Shown: positions 31,754 to 42,543, numbered from the stretch's first letter. The stretch: DNA of 46,564 nucleotides from Candidatus Bathyarchaeota archaeon (GCA_029259355.1 JAPDIZ010000007.1:1-46564); one strand, 5' to 3'. Notes: a model not told the origin generated them from the letters alone. Translations and numbers: made by a program.

Positions 31754-31862
31754 GGGGCCGTGGGCTAGCCTGGTCTAGGCTTCGAGACCGTGAGGCGAGA
31801 AGCTCGGGTTCCTGAGACGAGAACCCTCGAGGTCAGGGGTTCAAATCCCCTCGGCCCCACCA
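31754..31862 (+). tRNA. tRNA-Pro(CGG) with two introns
   Basis: Acceptor GGGGCCG/CGGCCCC, discriminator A and an encoded CCA (31860-31862). Removing a 15-nt intron at position 30/31 (about 31787-31801) and a second 15-nt intron at 37/38 or 38/39 (about 31810-31824) leaves a 76-nt cloverleaf. It has anticodon stem CGAGG/CCTCG, anticodon CGG (loop CTCGGG plus T or C), variable AGGTC and T stem AGGGG/CCCCT. The D stem is GGCT/GGCT with two G-U pairs. The 30/31 intron is at the same place as one in tRNA-Ile. Confidence 0.88.
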
Positions 31863-31875
31863 GAGGGTGAGGCTT

Positions 31876-33147
31876 TTGAGAACATCTCGAATGCCGGGGT
31901 TTTACCGTCTTTCCCCAAGTGAGAGGCTGAAAGCCGTAGCCGAGTTCGCTGGCTTGTCTGACGAGGAAGTAGAGGTTATACGCTCTTGCGCTCTTAGCAT
32001 CGAAGACGCTAATCGCATGATCGAGAACGTAATCGGAATATTGCCACTCCCGCTAGGCGTCGCTACTAACTTCCTCATCAACGGAAGAGATTACCTGATT
32101 CCAATGGCCATCGAAGAGCCTTCTGTAGTTGCAGCCGCTAGCAATGCTGCTAGGATGGCGAGAGAATGTGGGGGCTTCAAGGCTTGGGCGACTGATCCCC
32201 TGATGATCGGGCAGATACAGGTTGTGAAGCTCGAAAGCACCGAGCAAGCTAGGCAGATTGTGCTCGAGCATCGGGATGAGATAATTAACCGAGTAAACGA
32301 GGTTCACCCCAGGCTCGTCAAGAGAGGCGGAGGAGCAAAGGATGTTAGAGCGAGGGTGGTTAACACCTCCCATGGGGATATGCTAGTGGTTGAGGTCTTG
32401 ATAGACTGTAGGGATGCTATGGGCGCCAACATAGTGAACACCGCGATGGAGTCTCTTGCTCCCTTCATAGAGAGGATAACTGGCGGGAGAGTTATTCTGA
32501 GGATTTTGAGCAACTTGGCTACGGAGAGACTTGCGGGAGCGAAGGTGGTGCTGACTGAGGAAGCGCTGGGGGGGCGAGAAGTTCTTGAAGGCATAGTGCT
32601 CGCTTACGCGCTAGCGGAGGCGGATCCATATAGATGCGCGACGCACAACAAGGGCATAATGAATGGAATAGTGGCTGTGGCGCTCGCAACTGGCAACGAC
32701 ACAAGAGCTTTGGAAGCAGGGGCTCATGCATACGCTGCGAGAGACGGCAGGTATCGTCCACTCACGCACTGGGAGCTCACCTCAGAGGGGAAGCTTGTCG
32801 GAACCATAGAGCTACCCCTAGCAGTTGGAATAGTCGGTGGAGCTACCCGGGTAAACCCCGTTGCTAGGGTCTCGCTGAAGATACTTGGGGTGGAGACAGC
32901 TAGGGAGCTTAGCCAAATAATGGCTGCTGTCGGGCTTGCGCAAAACCTCGCTGCCCTAAGAGCGTTGGTGACTGAGGGCATACAAAGGGGACATATGTCG
33001 CTTCACGCAAAGAACATCGCAGCGACAGCTGGTGCGAGGGGAGAGCTAATAGACATAATCGCTGAGATCATGGTTTCGGAGAAAAATATCGGCGTTGAAA
33101 GGGCAAAAGAACTCCTTGCGAAGCTTACAGGAAAACAGGCACCTTAG
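31876..33147 (+). CDS. mvaA: HMG-CoA reductase, class II type
   Basis: Reduces HMG-CoA to mevalonate, entry to archaeal isoprenoid lipids. About 423 residues. Class II signatures: PLPLGVATNFLINGRDYLIPMAIEEPSVVAAASNAA near residue 60-95 (catalytic Glu), THNKGIMNG (catalytic Lys, about 259), GNDTRALEAGAHA (catalytic Asp, about 275) and QRGHMSLHAKNIA (catalytic His, about 372). TTG 31876 follows GAGGGTGAGG; GTG 31867 or ATG 31891 are alternatives. The gene begins just after tRNA-Pro. Class II enzymes usually prefer NADH. Confidence 0.94.
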   Translation: MRTSRMPGFYRLSPSERLKAVAEFAGLSDEEVEVIRSCALSIEDANRMIENVIGILPLPLGVATNFLINGRDYLIPMAIEEPSVVAAASNAARMARECGGFKAWATDPLMIGQIQVVKLESTEQARQIVLEHRDEIINRVNEVHPRLVKRGGGAKDVRARVVNTSHGDMLVVEVLIDCRDAMGANIVNTAMESLAPFIERITGGRVILRILSNLATERLAGAKVVLTEEALGGREVLEGIVLAYALAEADPYRCATHNKGIMNGIVAVALATGNDTRALEAGAHAYAARDGRYRPLTHWELTSEGKLVGTIELPLAVGIVGGATRVNPVARVSLKILGVETARELSQIMAAVGLAQNLAALRALVTEGIQRGHMSLHAKNIAATAGARGELIDIIAEIMVSEKNIGVERAKELLAKLTGKQAP

Positions 33148-33150
33148 CCT

Positions 33151-33369
33151 CTATAGCCGGAGGAACTTCTTCACAGCTATCCTGATGTCCTCTCCCTTCA
33201 CCGTTTTTCTTCCCGCATGCTTTGCGTAGTCGAGCGCATCCTTAGCTATCTTCAAGCCGATCTCCTCAAGCACCATAGCTAGCTCAGCAGCTGCTTTGTC
33301 GCTCGCTCTCTCCGCACCAGCCTTTTTTATTATTCTATGGACGCCAGCTATGGGTAACTCCCTTTCCAT
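33151..33369 (-). CDS. Archaeal histone
   Basis: 72 residues from ATG 33369, with AGGGGTG 5 nt upstream; the open frame extends further but the extension looks unlike the family. Full histone fold: [67 protein letters not shown] split across the three helices. Packs DNA into nucleosome-like fibres. It sits with the Alba gene in the same region, so two chromatin proteins are present. Confidence 0.95.
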   Translation of the reverse strand: MERELPIAGVHRIIKKAGAERASDKAAAELAMVLEEIGLKIAKDALDYAKHAGRKTVKGEDIRIAVKKFLRL

Positions 33370-33432
33370 ATACACACCCCTTTCTTGCGAATCCTTACAC
33401 AAACTCATCAATAATAAGATTTCTCTCAATAA

Positions 33433-34356
<924 letters not shown>

Positions 34357-34415
34357 CTACCCCACATGGTAGTGTTTAAGGCAGGGTGTGGATAATTCTT
34401 TTGTTGGGAGAGAAG

Positions 34416-34883
34416 TTGCTTAGCGACTCAGAGCTAAAAGTTAGGAAAATCAAAGATGGAACGGTAATAGACCACATCCCTGCTGGAAATGCGCTGGCTG
34501 TGCTAAAAATCCTCAACATAACTGGTAGAGAAGGGCATACTGTTAGCATAGTCATGAACGTCTCGAGCAAGAGGCTGGGGCTGAAGGACATCGTCAAGAT
34601 TGAGGGAAGAGAGCTCAAGCCAGACGAGGTCAACAAGATAGCGCTCATCGCTCCCAATGCGACCATAAACATCGTCAGAAACTATCAGGTTGTCGAGAAG
34701 AAGTCGGTTACCCTGCCCAGCGAGATATACGACATTCTCTCATGTCCAAACCCCATGTGCGTCACTAACGCAAACGAGCCTGTCACTCCTCGCTTCTACG
34801 TAGATTCAGAGTCTCCGCTTAGGCTGAGGTGCCACTACTGCGGTTGGTTCTTAGAGCGAGAGGATGTGCTTAAGCAAATATAA
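34416..34883 (+). CDS. pyrI: Aspartate carbamoyltransferase regulatory subunit
   Basis: Binds nucleotides and holds the pyrB trimers in the allosteric complex. About 155 residues. KVRKIKDGTVIDHIPAGNAL, the central allosteric domain, then a zinc domain with CPNPMC ... CHYCGW as the four Cys ligands. TTG 34416 (MLSDSELKVRK) follows GGGAGAG; the frame extends to 34386. First gene of a run that continues into the ATP synthase genes, 50 bp away. Confidence 0.93.
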   Translation: MLSDSELKVRKIKDGTVIDHIPAGNALAVLKILNITGREGHTVSIVMNVSSKRLGLKDIVKIEGRELKPDEVNKIALIAPNATINIVRNYQVVEKKSVTLPSEIYDILSCPNPMCVTNANEPVTPRFYVDSESPLRLRCHYCGWFLEREDVLKQI

Positions 34884-34933
34884 TAAGTAACAAACCATCA
34901 GTGTCTCGCAAAAGCGGCTTCGAGGATGGTGCG

Positions 34934-35269
34934 ATGAGCGATCAGCTTTTTAGCGAGCTAGTCGAGGCTGAGCAGCGGGCTGAGGAAATCATAAGCGAAG
35001 CGAGGAAGGTGGCGCGAAACATAGAGCTTGAGGCAGAAGTTGAAGCTGAGAAAGCTTTTGAGCAAGCCTATAGAGCAGAAGTCGATAGAGCGAGGGAGGA
35101 GGCGAAGAGGATACTGGAGCAAGCCGATGCTGAGGGAGAGAGGGAAGCAGAGGAGTTTGTAGAGAAGACTCGGAGAGATGTCGAGAAGCTGAAGCAAAAA
35201 GCTGAAGCAAGGATGAGAGAGGTTGCGGAGAAGATCGTTAAGGAGTACGTGCTGCAGGAGGTGAAGTAG
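34934..35269 (+). CDS. atpH: A-type ATP synthase subunit H (peripheral stalk)
   Basis: About 111 residues from ATG 34934. Nearly all a charged heptad coiled coil (LVEAEQRAEEIISEARKVARN ... KLKQKAEARMREVAEKIVKEYV), as in AhaH/subunit G. It forms the peripheral stalk with subunit E, whose gene follows 4 bp later. TTG 34901 upstream is in frame but less likely. Confidence 0.88.
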   Translation: MSDQLFSELVEAEQRAEEIISEARKVARNIELEAEVEAEKAFEQAYRAEVDRAREEAKRILEQADAEGEREAEEFVEKTRRDVEKLKQKAEARMREVAEKIVKEYVLQEVK

Positions 35270-35273
35270 CGCA

Positions 35274-35912
35274 ATGAGCGCTGTGCTCAAGCCTGCATCG
35301 TCTTTGGCTCAAAAAATCGTGGAGGATGCTAAGGCAGAAGCTGACAGGATAGTGAGAGAAGCTGAGGATTTTAGGAAGAGCCTCACAGCCCGTAGGGAGC
35401 GAGAAGGTAGGGAGAAGGGAGGAGCTGAGGCTAAGCAGATAATCGAGAGCGCGAGAGCAGATGCTCAGAGGATTAGGAGGAGCAAGCTCAGCTCGGCTAA
35501 GGTTAGGTCTAACTGGATGATGCTGATGGCGAAGGAGGAGATAATAAAAAAGACTATGTCGCTCGTAGTCGAGGAGCTGAAGAAGTATGTAGCATCGGAT
35601 GAGTACACAGCCTATTTATCGAAAACTATCGAAGAGCTCTGCGTTGCTCTAGGTGCAGAGGAGGTTGAGGTTTTGCTCAACGAAGACGACCTTAAGAGGG
35701 GGGTGGATGTGAGCAGCATATCTAAGAACGTCTCAGATAGGCTGGGAAAGCCTGTGAGAATTGTGGTGAAGGGGGAGAGGATAAGCAATATAGGCGGCGT
35801 CATCGTGCGAACAGCGGATGGAAGAGTAGCCATCAACAACACCTTTGAGGAGATAATTGCTAGGAGAGAGCGGGAGATAAGGCTGGCGATAGCTCAAGAG
35901 CTGCTTAGGTAG
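35274..35912 (+). CDS. atpE: A-type ATP synthase subunit E
   Basis: 212 residues. N-terminal coiled coil (IVEDAKAEADRIVREAEDFRK) pairs with subunit H; the C-terminal globular domain ends with ISNIGGVIVRTADGRVAINNTFEEIIARRE, the signature of archaeal/V-type subunit E. Stator that holds the A3B3 head. ATG start at 35274. Confidence 0.93.
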   Translation: MSAVLKPASSLAQKIVEDAKAEADRIVREAEDFRKSLTARREREGREKGGAEAKQIIESARADAQRIRRSKLSSAKVRSNWMMLMAKEEIIKKTMSLVVEELKKYVASDEYTAYLSKTIEELCVALGAEEVEVLLNEDDLKRGVDVSSISKNVSDRLGKPVRIVVKGERISNIGGVIVRTADGRVAINNTFEEIIARREREIRLAIAQELLR

Positions 35913-35920
35913 GTGATCTC

Positions 35921-36244
35921 TTGAGCAAAATAGCTGTGGTTGCTGACGAAGATACTTGCAGGTGCTTCATGCTAGCTGGGGTGAAGCAAAGCCGCGCAAC
36001 AACCTCGCCAAGGGAAGCTGAGGCAGCTGTTTCGGAGCTCGCTAGGTCACCGGACGTATCGCTCATAATAGTCACCGAGAGGCTCTACGAAGGTTTCTCT
36101 AAAGATTTCCGCGATAGGCTGCATGCTATGAAGCAGCCTCTTGTAGTGGTGATCCCTAGTAGGGAGGGGCCGCTCCCTAAAAAGGAGGATCCCATCGCTC
36201 AGCTAATTAGGAGAGCGATCGGGATAGAGGTGCGCATCGTTTAG
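35921..36244 (+). CDS. atpF: A-type ATP synthase subunit F
   Basis: 107 residues. IAVVADEDTCRCFMLAGVK, then DVSLIIVTERLYEGF and PLVVVIPSREGP match subunit F of the central stalk. TTG start at 35921 after AGGTGATC. In many archaea a subunit C gene lies between E and F; here none does. Confidence 0.9.
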   Translation: MSKIAVVADEDTCRCFMLAGVKQSRATTSPREAEAAVSELARSPDVSLIIVTERLYEGFSKDFRDRLHAMKQPLVVVIPSREGPLPKKEDPIAQLIRRAIGIEVRIV

Positions 36245-36307
36245 CCACCAAAACGGTTAAGGGTAGTTTGGGCATGAGTTAGTCCCCGCGAAGAGGAGGG
36301 AGGCATC

Positions 36308-38110
36308 TTGGGCGAAGGGCTTGGCAGGATAATACGGGTTGCGGGCCCCGTCGTAGTGGCTGACAACATGCGCGGCATAAAGATGTACGAGCTTGTGCGC
36401 GTAGGCGATGAGCGCTTGCTCGGTGAGGTAATTAGGGTTGAGGGAGATAAAGCTACGATCCAAGTTTATGAGGAGACTGTTGGGCTGACCCCAGGAGAAA
36501 CTGTTGAGCGAACTGGTCGGCCTCTTTCAGTAGAGCTGGGGCCCGGCCTCATCGGTCAGATCTACGATGGGGTTCAGCGCCCCCTTACATCTATTCAGGA
36601 TTTGATTGGGCCCTTTGTCAAGAGAGGGGTTTGGGCGCCTCCACTAGATAGAAAGAAGAAGTGGCACTTCGTCCCCAAAGTCAAGAAGGGTGATGTTGTC
36701 ACTGGTGGGGATGTTTTAGGAGAGGTTAAGGAGACCCCCCTAGTCATACATCGCATTATGGTTCCCCCAAACCTCTCTGGCGAGGTATCTGAGATTGTTT
36801 CTGAAGGAGATTACACCATAGAGGAAACCGTTGCTAGGCTGAAAACTAGCACGGGCGAAGCCGAGATAACCATGGTGCAGGTCTGGCCAGTTAGGCAGCC
36901 AAGGCCTCATAAGGGGAAGGTCCCTCCGGACACTCCTCTACTCACTGGTCAGAGGATAATTGACACCTTTTTCCCTATTGCTAAGGGTGGCGTAGCTGCT
37001 ATACCAGGAGGCTTTGGAACGGGGAAGACTGTGATGCAGCACCAGCTTGCGCAGTGGGCAGACGCAGACATAATAATCTACGTCGGCTGCGGAGAGAGGG
37101 GTAACGAGATGGCAGAGGTTCTTGAGCGCTTCCCCCAGCTCAAAGACCCAAGAAGCGGTCAGCCACTCATGACTAGGACAATTCTAGTTGCCAACACGAG
37201 CAACATGCCTATCGCAGCTAGAGAAGCTAGCATATACACGGGCATAACGATGGCTGAGTACTTCAGGGACATGGGCTATGATGTCGCTCTGATGGCTGAT
37301 TCCACCAGCAGGTGGGCTGAGGCGCTGAGGGAGATCAGCGGTAGGCTCGAGGAGATGCCTGGTGAGGAGGGCTACCCAGCTTATCTAGCCAGCCGTTTGG
37401 CTGAGTTCTACGAAAGAGCTGGTCGCGTCGAGATACTCGGCTCACAGCCCGGAAGGCTCGGATCTGTTTCCGTAGTAGGCGCTGTGTCGCCTCCGGGAGC
37501 AGACTTCTCAGAGCCAGTTACGCAGAACACGCTTAGGGTAGTGAAGGTGTTCTGGGCTCTCGACACGGCGCTAGCGCAGAGGAGGCACTTTCCAAGCATC
37601 AACTGGCTAACCAGCTACTCCCTATACATCGACACCCTCGACCCGTGGTACCTCAAAAACATAGATGTCGAGTGGCCAAGCCTAAGGGTTGAGGCTATGA
37701 CGCTTCTTCAGAGAGAAGCTGAGCTCCAAGAAATCGTCAGGCTGGTCGGGCCCGATGCTCTCTCTGAGTCGCAGAGGGTTATCTTAGAGGCTGCGAGGAT
37801 GATAAGGGAAGACTACCTCATGCAGTCTGCTTTTCACCCCATCGACACCTACTGTGACGTGAGAAAAGCGTTCCTCATGCTAAAGATCATAATAGAGTTC
37901 TACAGGCGCATGAACCAAACTGTTGAGCGAGGCGTTCCTCTAGCTAAAATATTGGAGTTGCCCTTGCGTGAGGATATTGCGAGGATGAAGATACAGCCCA
38001 GCGAGACCTTCGAAGAGGTGGCTAAGCAGATCCTGCAGAAGATAGATGAAGAGTTTAAGCGCCTCGAAGCAGAGGCGCAGGAGCTCGTAGAAGCGGTTTC
38101 TCCTACTTAG
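36308..38110 (+). CDS. atpA: A-type ATP synthase subunit A (catalytic)
   Basis: 600 residues. Walker A in [10 protein letters not shown] (about 233-241), the non-homologous bulge domain before it, [39 protein letters not shown] split around 337-375, and [13 protein letters not shown]. Hydrolyses or makes ATP at the A/B interface. TTG start at 36308, 64 bp after atpF. No intein. Confidence 0.96.
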   Translation: MGEGLGRIIRVAGPVVVADNMRGIKMYELVRVGDERLLGEVIRVEGDKATIQVYEETVGLTPGETVERTGRPLSVELGPGLIGQIYDGVQRPLTSIQDLIGPFVKRGVWAPPLDRKKKWHFVPKVKKGDVVTGGDVLGEVKETPLVIHRIMVPPNLSGEVSEIVSEGDYTIEETVARLKTSTGEAEITMVQVWPVRQPRPHKGKVPPDTPLLTGQRIIDTFFPIAKGGVAAIPGGFGTGKTVMQHQLAQWADADIIIYVGCGERGNEMAEVLERFPQLKDPRSGQPLMTRTILVANTSNMPIAAREASIYTGITMAEYFRDMGYDVALMADSTSRWAEALREISGRLEEMPGEEGYPAYLASRLAEFYERAGRVEILGSQPGRLGSVSVVGAVSPPGADFSEPVTQNTLRVVKVFWALDTALAQRRHFPSINWLTSYSLYIDTLDPWYLKNIDVEWPSLRVEAMTLLQREAELQEIVRLVGPDALSESQRVILEAARMIREDYLMQSAFHPIDTYCDVRKAFLMLKIIIEFYRRMNQTVERGVPLAKILELPLREDIARMKIQPSETFEEVAKQILQKIDEEFKRLEAEAQELVEAVSPT

Positions 38111-38122
38111 GAGGTGATAGTT

Positions 38123-39541
38123 GTGTCTTCTCGCGGAGAGTTTCACGCAGCAAGAGTTTATGCAACGATTAGAGGGATCTCGGGACCCCTGCTCTTCGTC
38201 GAGAACGTGCAGAACGTATCCTATGGAGAACTCGTGACCATCACCACCCCTACAGGTGAGAAGAGAAGGGGACAAGTGCTCGAAGCCTCGCTAGATAAGG
38301 CAGTGATACAGGTTTTCGAAGGGACCAGAGGGTTAGACATCACCTCAACAACCGTCCAGTTTACTGGAGAAACCATCAAGTTACCCGTTTCGCAGGATAT
38401 GCTCGGCCGAATCTTCGACGGCTCAGGACAGCCCATCGACGGAGGTCCTCCCCTCATCCCCGAAGACGAGTTCGACATACACGGAGCCCCGATAAACCCC
38501 TACAGCAGAGCTTACCCATCAGAGTTCATACAGACAGGACTCAGCGTAATCGACGGGATGAACACGCTCGTTCGAGGGCAGAAGCTACCTCTCTTCAGCG
38601 GAAGCGGTCTCCCCCACAACCAAATCGCTGCACAGATCATTAGACAAGCAAAGGTTCCAGGCAAAGAGGAGGATTTTGCTATAGTCTTCGCAGCCATAGG
38701 CATCACAGCGGATGAAGCCAGATTCTTCAGAACCGAGTTCGAAAAGCACGGAGCCCTTGACCATGTAATCATGTTCATCAACCTTGCCGACGACCCAGCT
38801 ATCGAGAGGCTTCTCACGCCAAGGCTTGCGCTGACAGCAGCAGAATACCTTGCGTTTTCTCTCGACTACCACGTCCTCGTAGTCCTAACTGACATGACCA
38901 ATTACGCAGAAGCTCTTAGAGAGATAAGCGCAGCGCGAGAAGAGGTTCCCGGTAGGAGAGGTTATCCTGGATACCTCTACACAGACCTTGCTACCATCTA
39001 CGAGCGAGCGGGCAGAATACATGGAAAGAAAGGCTCCATCACACAGATGCCGATATTGACCATGCCACACGACGACATAACGCACCCAATTCCAGACCTA
39101 ACTGGCTACATCACCGAGGGGCAGCTTATCGTTGATAGAGCTCTTCACAGAAAGGGGATCTACCCACCCATAGACCCATTGCCCTCGCTGAGCAGGCTGA
39201 TGAACGAGGGCATTGGAGCGGGAAAGACTCGCGAAGACCACCGACAGATAGCTGACCAGCTGTACTATGCGTACGCGGAGGGCAAGAGCCTAAGAGACCT
39301 CGTAGCAGTCGTAGGTGAGGAAGCGCTAACCGCAAGAGATCGCCTCTACCTGCAGTTCGCGGATAGGTATGAGAGAGAGTTCATCAACCAAGGACCTTAT
39401 GAGGACAGAGACATCGAGAAAACCCTCGACTTGGGCTGGTCTCTGGTCAGCATGCTCCCAGAAGCGGAGCTGAAGAGGGTAGATCCTCAGTTCATAAAGA
39501 AGTACCACCCCAAGTACAGAGGGCAGAAACCAGCGGAGTAG
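38123..39541 (+). CDS. atpB: A-type ATP synthase subunit B
   Basis: About 472 residues. [17 protein letters not shown] at the N-terminus, [14 protein letters not shown] in place of a Walker A (as in all non-catalytic B subunits), [29 protein letters not shown] and [22 protein letters not shown] 38123 lies 5 nt after a full GGAGGTGAT Shine-Dalgarno sequence (38110-38118), which settles the start. The converging next gene ends 3 bp away. Confidence 0.95.
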   Translation: MSSRGEFHAARVYATIRGISGPLLFVENVQNVSYGELVTITTPTGEKRRGQVLEASLDKAVIQVFEGTRGLDITSTTVQFTGETIKLPVSQDMLGRIFDGSGQPIDGGPPLIPEDEFDIHGAPINPYSRAYPSEFIQTGLSVIDGMNTLVRGQKLPLFSGSGLPHNQIAAQIIRQAKVPGKEEDFAIVFAAIGITADEARFFRTEFEKHGALDHVIMFINLADDPAIERLLTPRLALTAAEYLAFSLDYHVLVVLTDMTNYAEALREISAAREEVPGRRGYPGYLYTDLATIYERAGRIHGKKGSITQMPILTMPHDDITHPIPDLTGYITEGQLIVDRALHRKGIYPPIDPLPSLSRLMNEGIGAGKTREDHRQIADQLYYAYAEGKSLRDLVAVVGEEALTARDRLYLQFADRYEREFINQGPYEDRDIEKTLDLGWSLVSMLPEAELKRVDPQFIKKYHPKYRGQKPAE

Positions 39542-39543
39542 AG

Positions 39544-40023
39544 TTACCGCCTCTCTGCTTCTTTCTGAAACCTATGTTCTAAGCTGTACTGAGTGAGCTC
39601 CTCTTCAATCTCTGGGAACCTTTTGCAAAGCTTCTCAACGAGGTGGAGGTATCTCGACACTCTGACTGCCTTAGAGCTCACCTCGTAGACCTGTCCCTCG
39701 TGCACGACGAAGTGCTGAACCTTCACCTCGTACAACCCGGTGATGAAAATGGCTTCGTTGAGGGATGCGTGTAGTGTGTAGCAGTGGGGAGATCCCTCAA
39801 CAGTTAAAACCGCAACAGAGCGTGGTTTGGACGCCCTCAGGATCGAGGCGAGTTTACCCGCTGGGTAACTGCCTTCCGCCTCTGGACATGCCGTAAGCAC
39901 CACTTTGTTCTTCGACAACTGCTCGAGAGCTTTTGGCGCAACCTTCGTAACGCATTCGCCAGCGATCAGCAGGTCAGCTCCTCTGAGCTGAGGCGCCTTA
40001 ACCCATATCTCCATCAGCTTCAA
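39544..40023 (-). CDS. Uncharacterised conserved protein
   Basis: 159 residues. DLLIAGECVTKVAPKALEQLSKNKVVLTACPEAEGS and RSVAVLTVEGSPHCYTLHASL form alternating strands and helices, with Cys/His at loop ends. The pattern recalls the C-terminal domain of some archaeal iron-sulfur proteins, but it lacks their ferredoxin clusters. I cannot assign a function. It overlaps neither neighbour and follows the cobalamin adenosyltransferase gene by 1 bp on the same strand. Confidence 0.65.
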   Translation of the reverse strand: MKLMEIWVKAPQLRGADLLIAGECVTKVAPKALEQLSKNKVVLTACPEAEGSYPAGKLASILRASKPRSVAVLTVEGSPHCYTLHASLNEAIFITGLYEVKVQHFVVHEGQVYEVSSKAVRVSRYLHLVEKLCKRFPEIEEELTQYSLEHRFQKEAERR

Positions 40024-40024
40024 C

Positions 40025-40576
40025 TCATCCCTCAGCCTCCTCTACGCGAGCAAGCGTAAAGAGCAGATCCGCCATTCTGTTCAGGTAAGCTCCCACCAGC
40101 TTATTAGGTATGATGCCCTCGTGAATAAGTCTATGAACCATCCTCTCAGCTCTCCTGACGATCGTCCTACCTAGGTCTATGGCAGCGGATGCTGGGGTTT
40201 TTCCCGGGATGACAAAAGCTGCCTCCAACGGCTTTTTGCTGAGAAACTCGTCGATAAGCTCCTCAAGCCGCGTAAGATGTTTTTCCTCAACCTTGAAGGG
40301 GGCTTTGTCGTAGTCTTCAGCAGCTGTAGCCAACTCTGAGCAGACCAAGTACAGGTCTCGCTGCAGCTCTTCTATCACCTCCTTAACCCTCTCGTTTTTG
40401 CAGAAAGCTCTCGCAAGCCCCAGCGCTGAGGCTGCTTCATCTAGCGTTCCATAAGCCTCAACCCGCCTATCGTATTTCGGAACTCTCTGACCGCTCAGCA
40501 GGCTTGTGTAACCTTGATCCCCAAGCTTTGAGAACTTGCGGAGAAACGCTCCCCTTGACAAGGGAAACCACCCCAA
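40025..40576 (-). CDS. Cob(I)alamin adenosyltransferase (PduO type)
   Basis: Transfers adenosyl from ATP to cob(I)alamin to make coenzyme B12. 183 residues at most. Signatures: SKLGDQGYTSLLSGQRVPK (ATP-binding N-terminus), VEAYGTLDEAASALGLAR, and RTIVRRAERM near the C-terminus. TTG 40576 or TTG 40561 are possible starts; the family usually begins about 10 residues before the TGDxG-like motif. Cotranscribed with the uncharacterised gene at 39544. Confidence 0.9.
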   Translation of the reverse strand: MGWFPLSRGAFLRKFSKLGDQGYTSLLSGQRVPKYDRRVEAYGTLDEAASALGLARAFCKNERVKEVIEELQRDLYLVCSELATAAEDYDKAPFKVEEKHLTRLEELIDEFLSKKPLEAAFVIPGKTPASAAIDLGRTIVRRAERMVHRLIHEGIIPNKLVGAYLNRMADLLFTLARVEEAEG

Positions 40577-40670
40577 ACTCCTCCAAGGACAACGGCTTTA
40601 GAGGTTTCGTTCAGCTCCAAGAAAAGCTAATGAGTTCGGCGGATGAGATAGGTGTTGGCTGGGAAGAGAA

Positions 40671-42188
40671 ATGGCGAAAAGGTTCTTCGTAGGAAGGGTG
40701 AGCAAACCCCCTTCTGACATCGTAAAGCACGCTTTGTCTAGCTTGAGAGACGACCTCCGCCTGTTTGAGTACGACATAGATGGGACGGAGGCTCACAACA
40801 TAATGCTGGCAGAGCAGGGCATCAACACTGTGAGGGACTGCGCAACAATTCTTTATTGGCTAGAGCAAGCTCGCAACCTCTTTCGCGAAGGCCGCTTTCC
40901 GCTAGACGAATCGCTTGAGGATGTGCACACCGCTATCGAGCACTTTGTGGTATCAAAAGCTGGCATAGGGTACGGGGGAAGGCTTCACGCGGGGAGAAGC
41001 AGAAACGACCAAGTAGCCGTGGATATCCGAATGTATGTCCGAGACGAGATCATCGAGGTTTCGCGAACACTACTAGAGCTTGTTGAGTCGCTGTCTGGTC
41101 GGTCAAAAGAGTTCGTGTACGCTGTTATGCCTGGCTATACCCATCTACAACACGCACAAGTAACCACTTTTGCACACTTTCTGACATCCTATTGCTATCC
41201 CCTGCTCAGGAATGTGGAACGGCTCCTTGAGGCATTTAGAAGAGTGAACAGGTGTCCCCTAGGCGCATCCGCACTCGCGGGAACCTCCCTCCCCCTAAAT
41301 AGGGAGAGGGTAGCTGAGCTTCTGGGCTTTGATGGCATCATTACCCACTCCGTTGACGCTTCGAGCAGTCGAGACTTCATGTGTGAGGTGGCTTCGATCC
41401 TATCCCTTATAGCCTTGGACCTGTCCAAGATGTCTGAAGACTTGGTTACCTGGTCCACTCACGAATTTGGATTTATAGAGCTTGCTGACGAACTCTGCTC
41501 AACGAGTAGCGTAATGCCGCAGAAAAGGAACCCAGATGCCTTAGAGCTCGTTAGAGCTATGTGCGCAGAAGTGGTCTCAAGCGCGTACTCTCTCCACCTA
41601 ATGTTGTCGAAGCTCCCCTCTGGGTACATGAGGGATCTCCAGCTCACTAAGCCACCTCTTTGGAGAGCAATCGATTCGGTTAAGCAAGTGCTTCAAGTGA
41701 TGAAAGAAGCTGTTGAAACGCTCACGGTAAACGTGGATAGGATGCGAGAAGCTTCGCTCGCGAACTACGCAAACGCTGTGGACTTGGCTGAAGCCCTTGT
41801 GATGGAATGTGGCCTTGGCTTCAGGGAGGCGCACGCAGCCGTTGGCAAGCTCGTGAAGCAGCTCTCTACCGAGGGAAGAGCTATCCATCAGTTATCAAGC
41901 GAGGAGTTGTCGGGCAGGCTTTCGGAGATTCTTGGCAAGAAGATAAGGGTGGGTAGTGATCTGGCTCAGCTGCTGTCAAATCCCCTCAAGCTAGTGGAGC
42001 GCAGGAGAGTGCTTGGTGGTCCTTCTCCTCAAAGCGTTGAACGCATGCTCGAAGAGATATCTTCGCAAAAGACCACTCTTCTCCAAGAGGTTGAGAAGAG
42101 GGAAAAGAGGATAGGTCAAGCAAAGCAAGCTCTGCAAAGAATTGTGAGGGAATACTTGGAGAGATACGCGGTGGGGGAGGGGTCATAG
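40671..42188 (+). CDS. argH: Argininosuccinate lyase
   Basis: Splits argininosuccinate into arginine and fumarate. 505 residues. EDVHTAIEHFV, AGRSRNDQVAVD, PGYTHLQHAQ and the catalytic loop SSVMPQKRNPDALEL (about 277-291) are all present. The ATG at 40671 follows the divergent adenosyltransferase gene by 94 bp. A small unknown gene follows after 1 bp. Confidence 0.96.
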   Translation: MAKRFFVGRVSKPPSDIVKHALSSLRDDLRLFEYDIDGTEAHNIMLAEQGINTVRDCATILYWLEQARNLFREGRFPLDESLEDVHTAIEHFVVSKAGIGYGGRLHAGRSRNDQVAVDIRMYVRDEIIEVSRTLLELVESLSGRSKEFVYAVMPGYTHLQHAQVTTFAHFLTSYCYPLLRNVERLLEAFRRVNRCPLGASALAGTSLPLNRERVAELLGFDGIITHSVDASSSRDFMCEVASILSLIALDLSKMSEDLVTWSTHEFGFIELADELCSTSSVMPQKRNPDALELVRAMCAEVVSSAYSLHLMLSKLPSGYMRDLQLTKPPLWRAIDSVKQVLQVMKEAVETLTVNVDRMREASLANYANAVDLAEALVMECGLGFREAHAAVGKLVKQLSTEGRAIHQLSSEELSGRLSEILGKKIRVGSDLAQLLSNPLKLVERRRVLGGPSPQSVERMLEEISSQKTTLLQEVEKREKRIGQAKQALQRIVREYLERYAVGEGS

Positions 42189-42189
42189 C

Positions 42190-42543
42190 GTGAGTGGTAA
42201 GAGCCACGAAGTTGAGGTAGAGATTGTAACGACTCAGCGCATCAGGATACTTGGCGTGGATGAGCGCAGCCCCGATAAGCTCGCTTGGTGCGCCTTCACC
42301 TACGGGTGCAACAGGATCTTTTGGAGCAACGGGTACCTACTCTGCCTTGAGGTGCTTGAGAAAGCTTTTGAGTACGAGGTGGAGAAGGGCTTCTTCCCAA
42401 TAGCTCAGCTCTGCTACGCAAAGTTCCCAAACTACACGCACATCTATGAGGTTAGCCGGGGGATGCAAATACCCGTCGTAGACGTTTCTGACATGCTAGT
42501 CTACCGAAAAATCGTCGAGGCTATTCAAGCTTTGAAGCGATGA
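42190..42543 (+). CDS. Uncharacterised protein downstream of argH
   Basis: 117 residues from GTG 42190. Contains WCAFTYGCNRIFWSNGYLLCLEVLEKAF and PIAQLCYAKFPNYTHIYE, four cysteines and many aromatics; no domain I recognise. Almost abuts argH, so probably cotranscribed. It ends 90 bp before atpD. Confidence 0.6.
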   Translation: MSGKSHEVEVEIVTTQRIRILGVDERSPDKLAWCAFTYGCNRIFWSNGYLLCLEVLEKAFEYEVEKGFFPIAQLCYAKFPNYTHIYEVSRGMQIPVVDVSDMLVYRKIVEAIQALKR

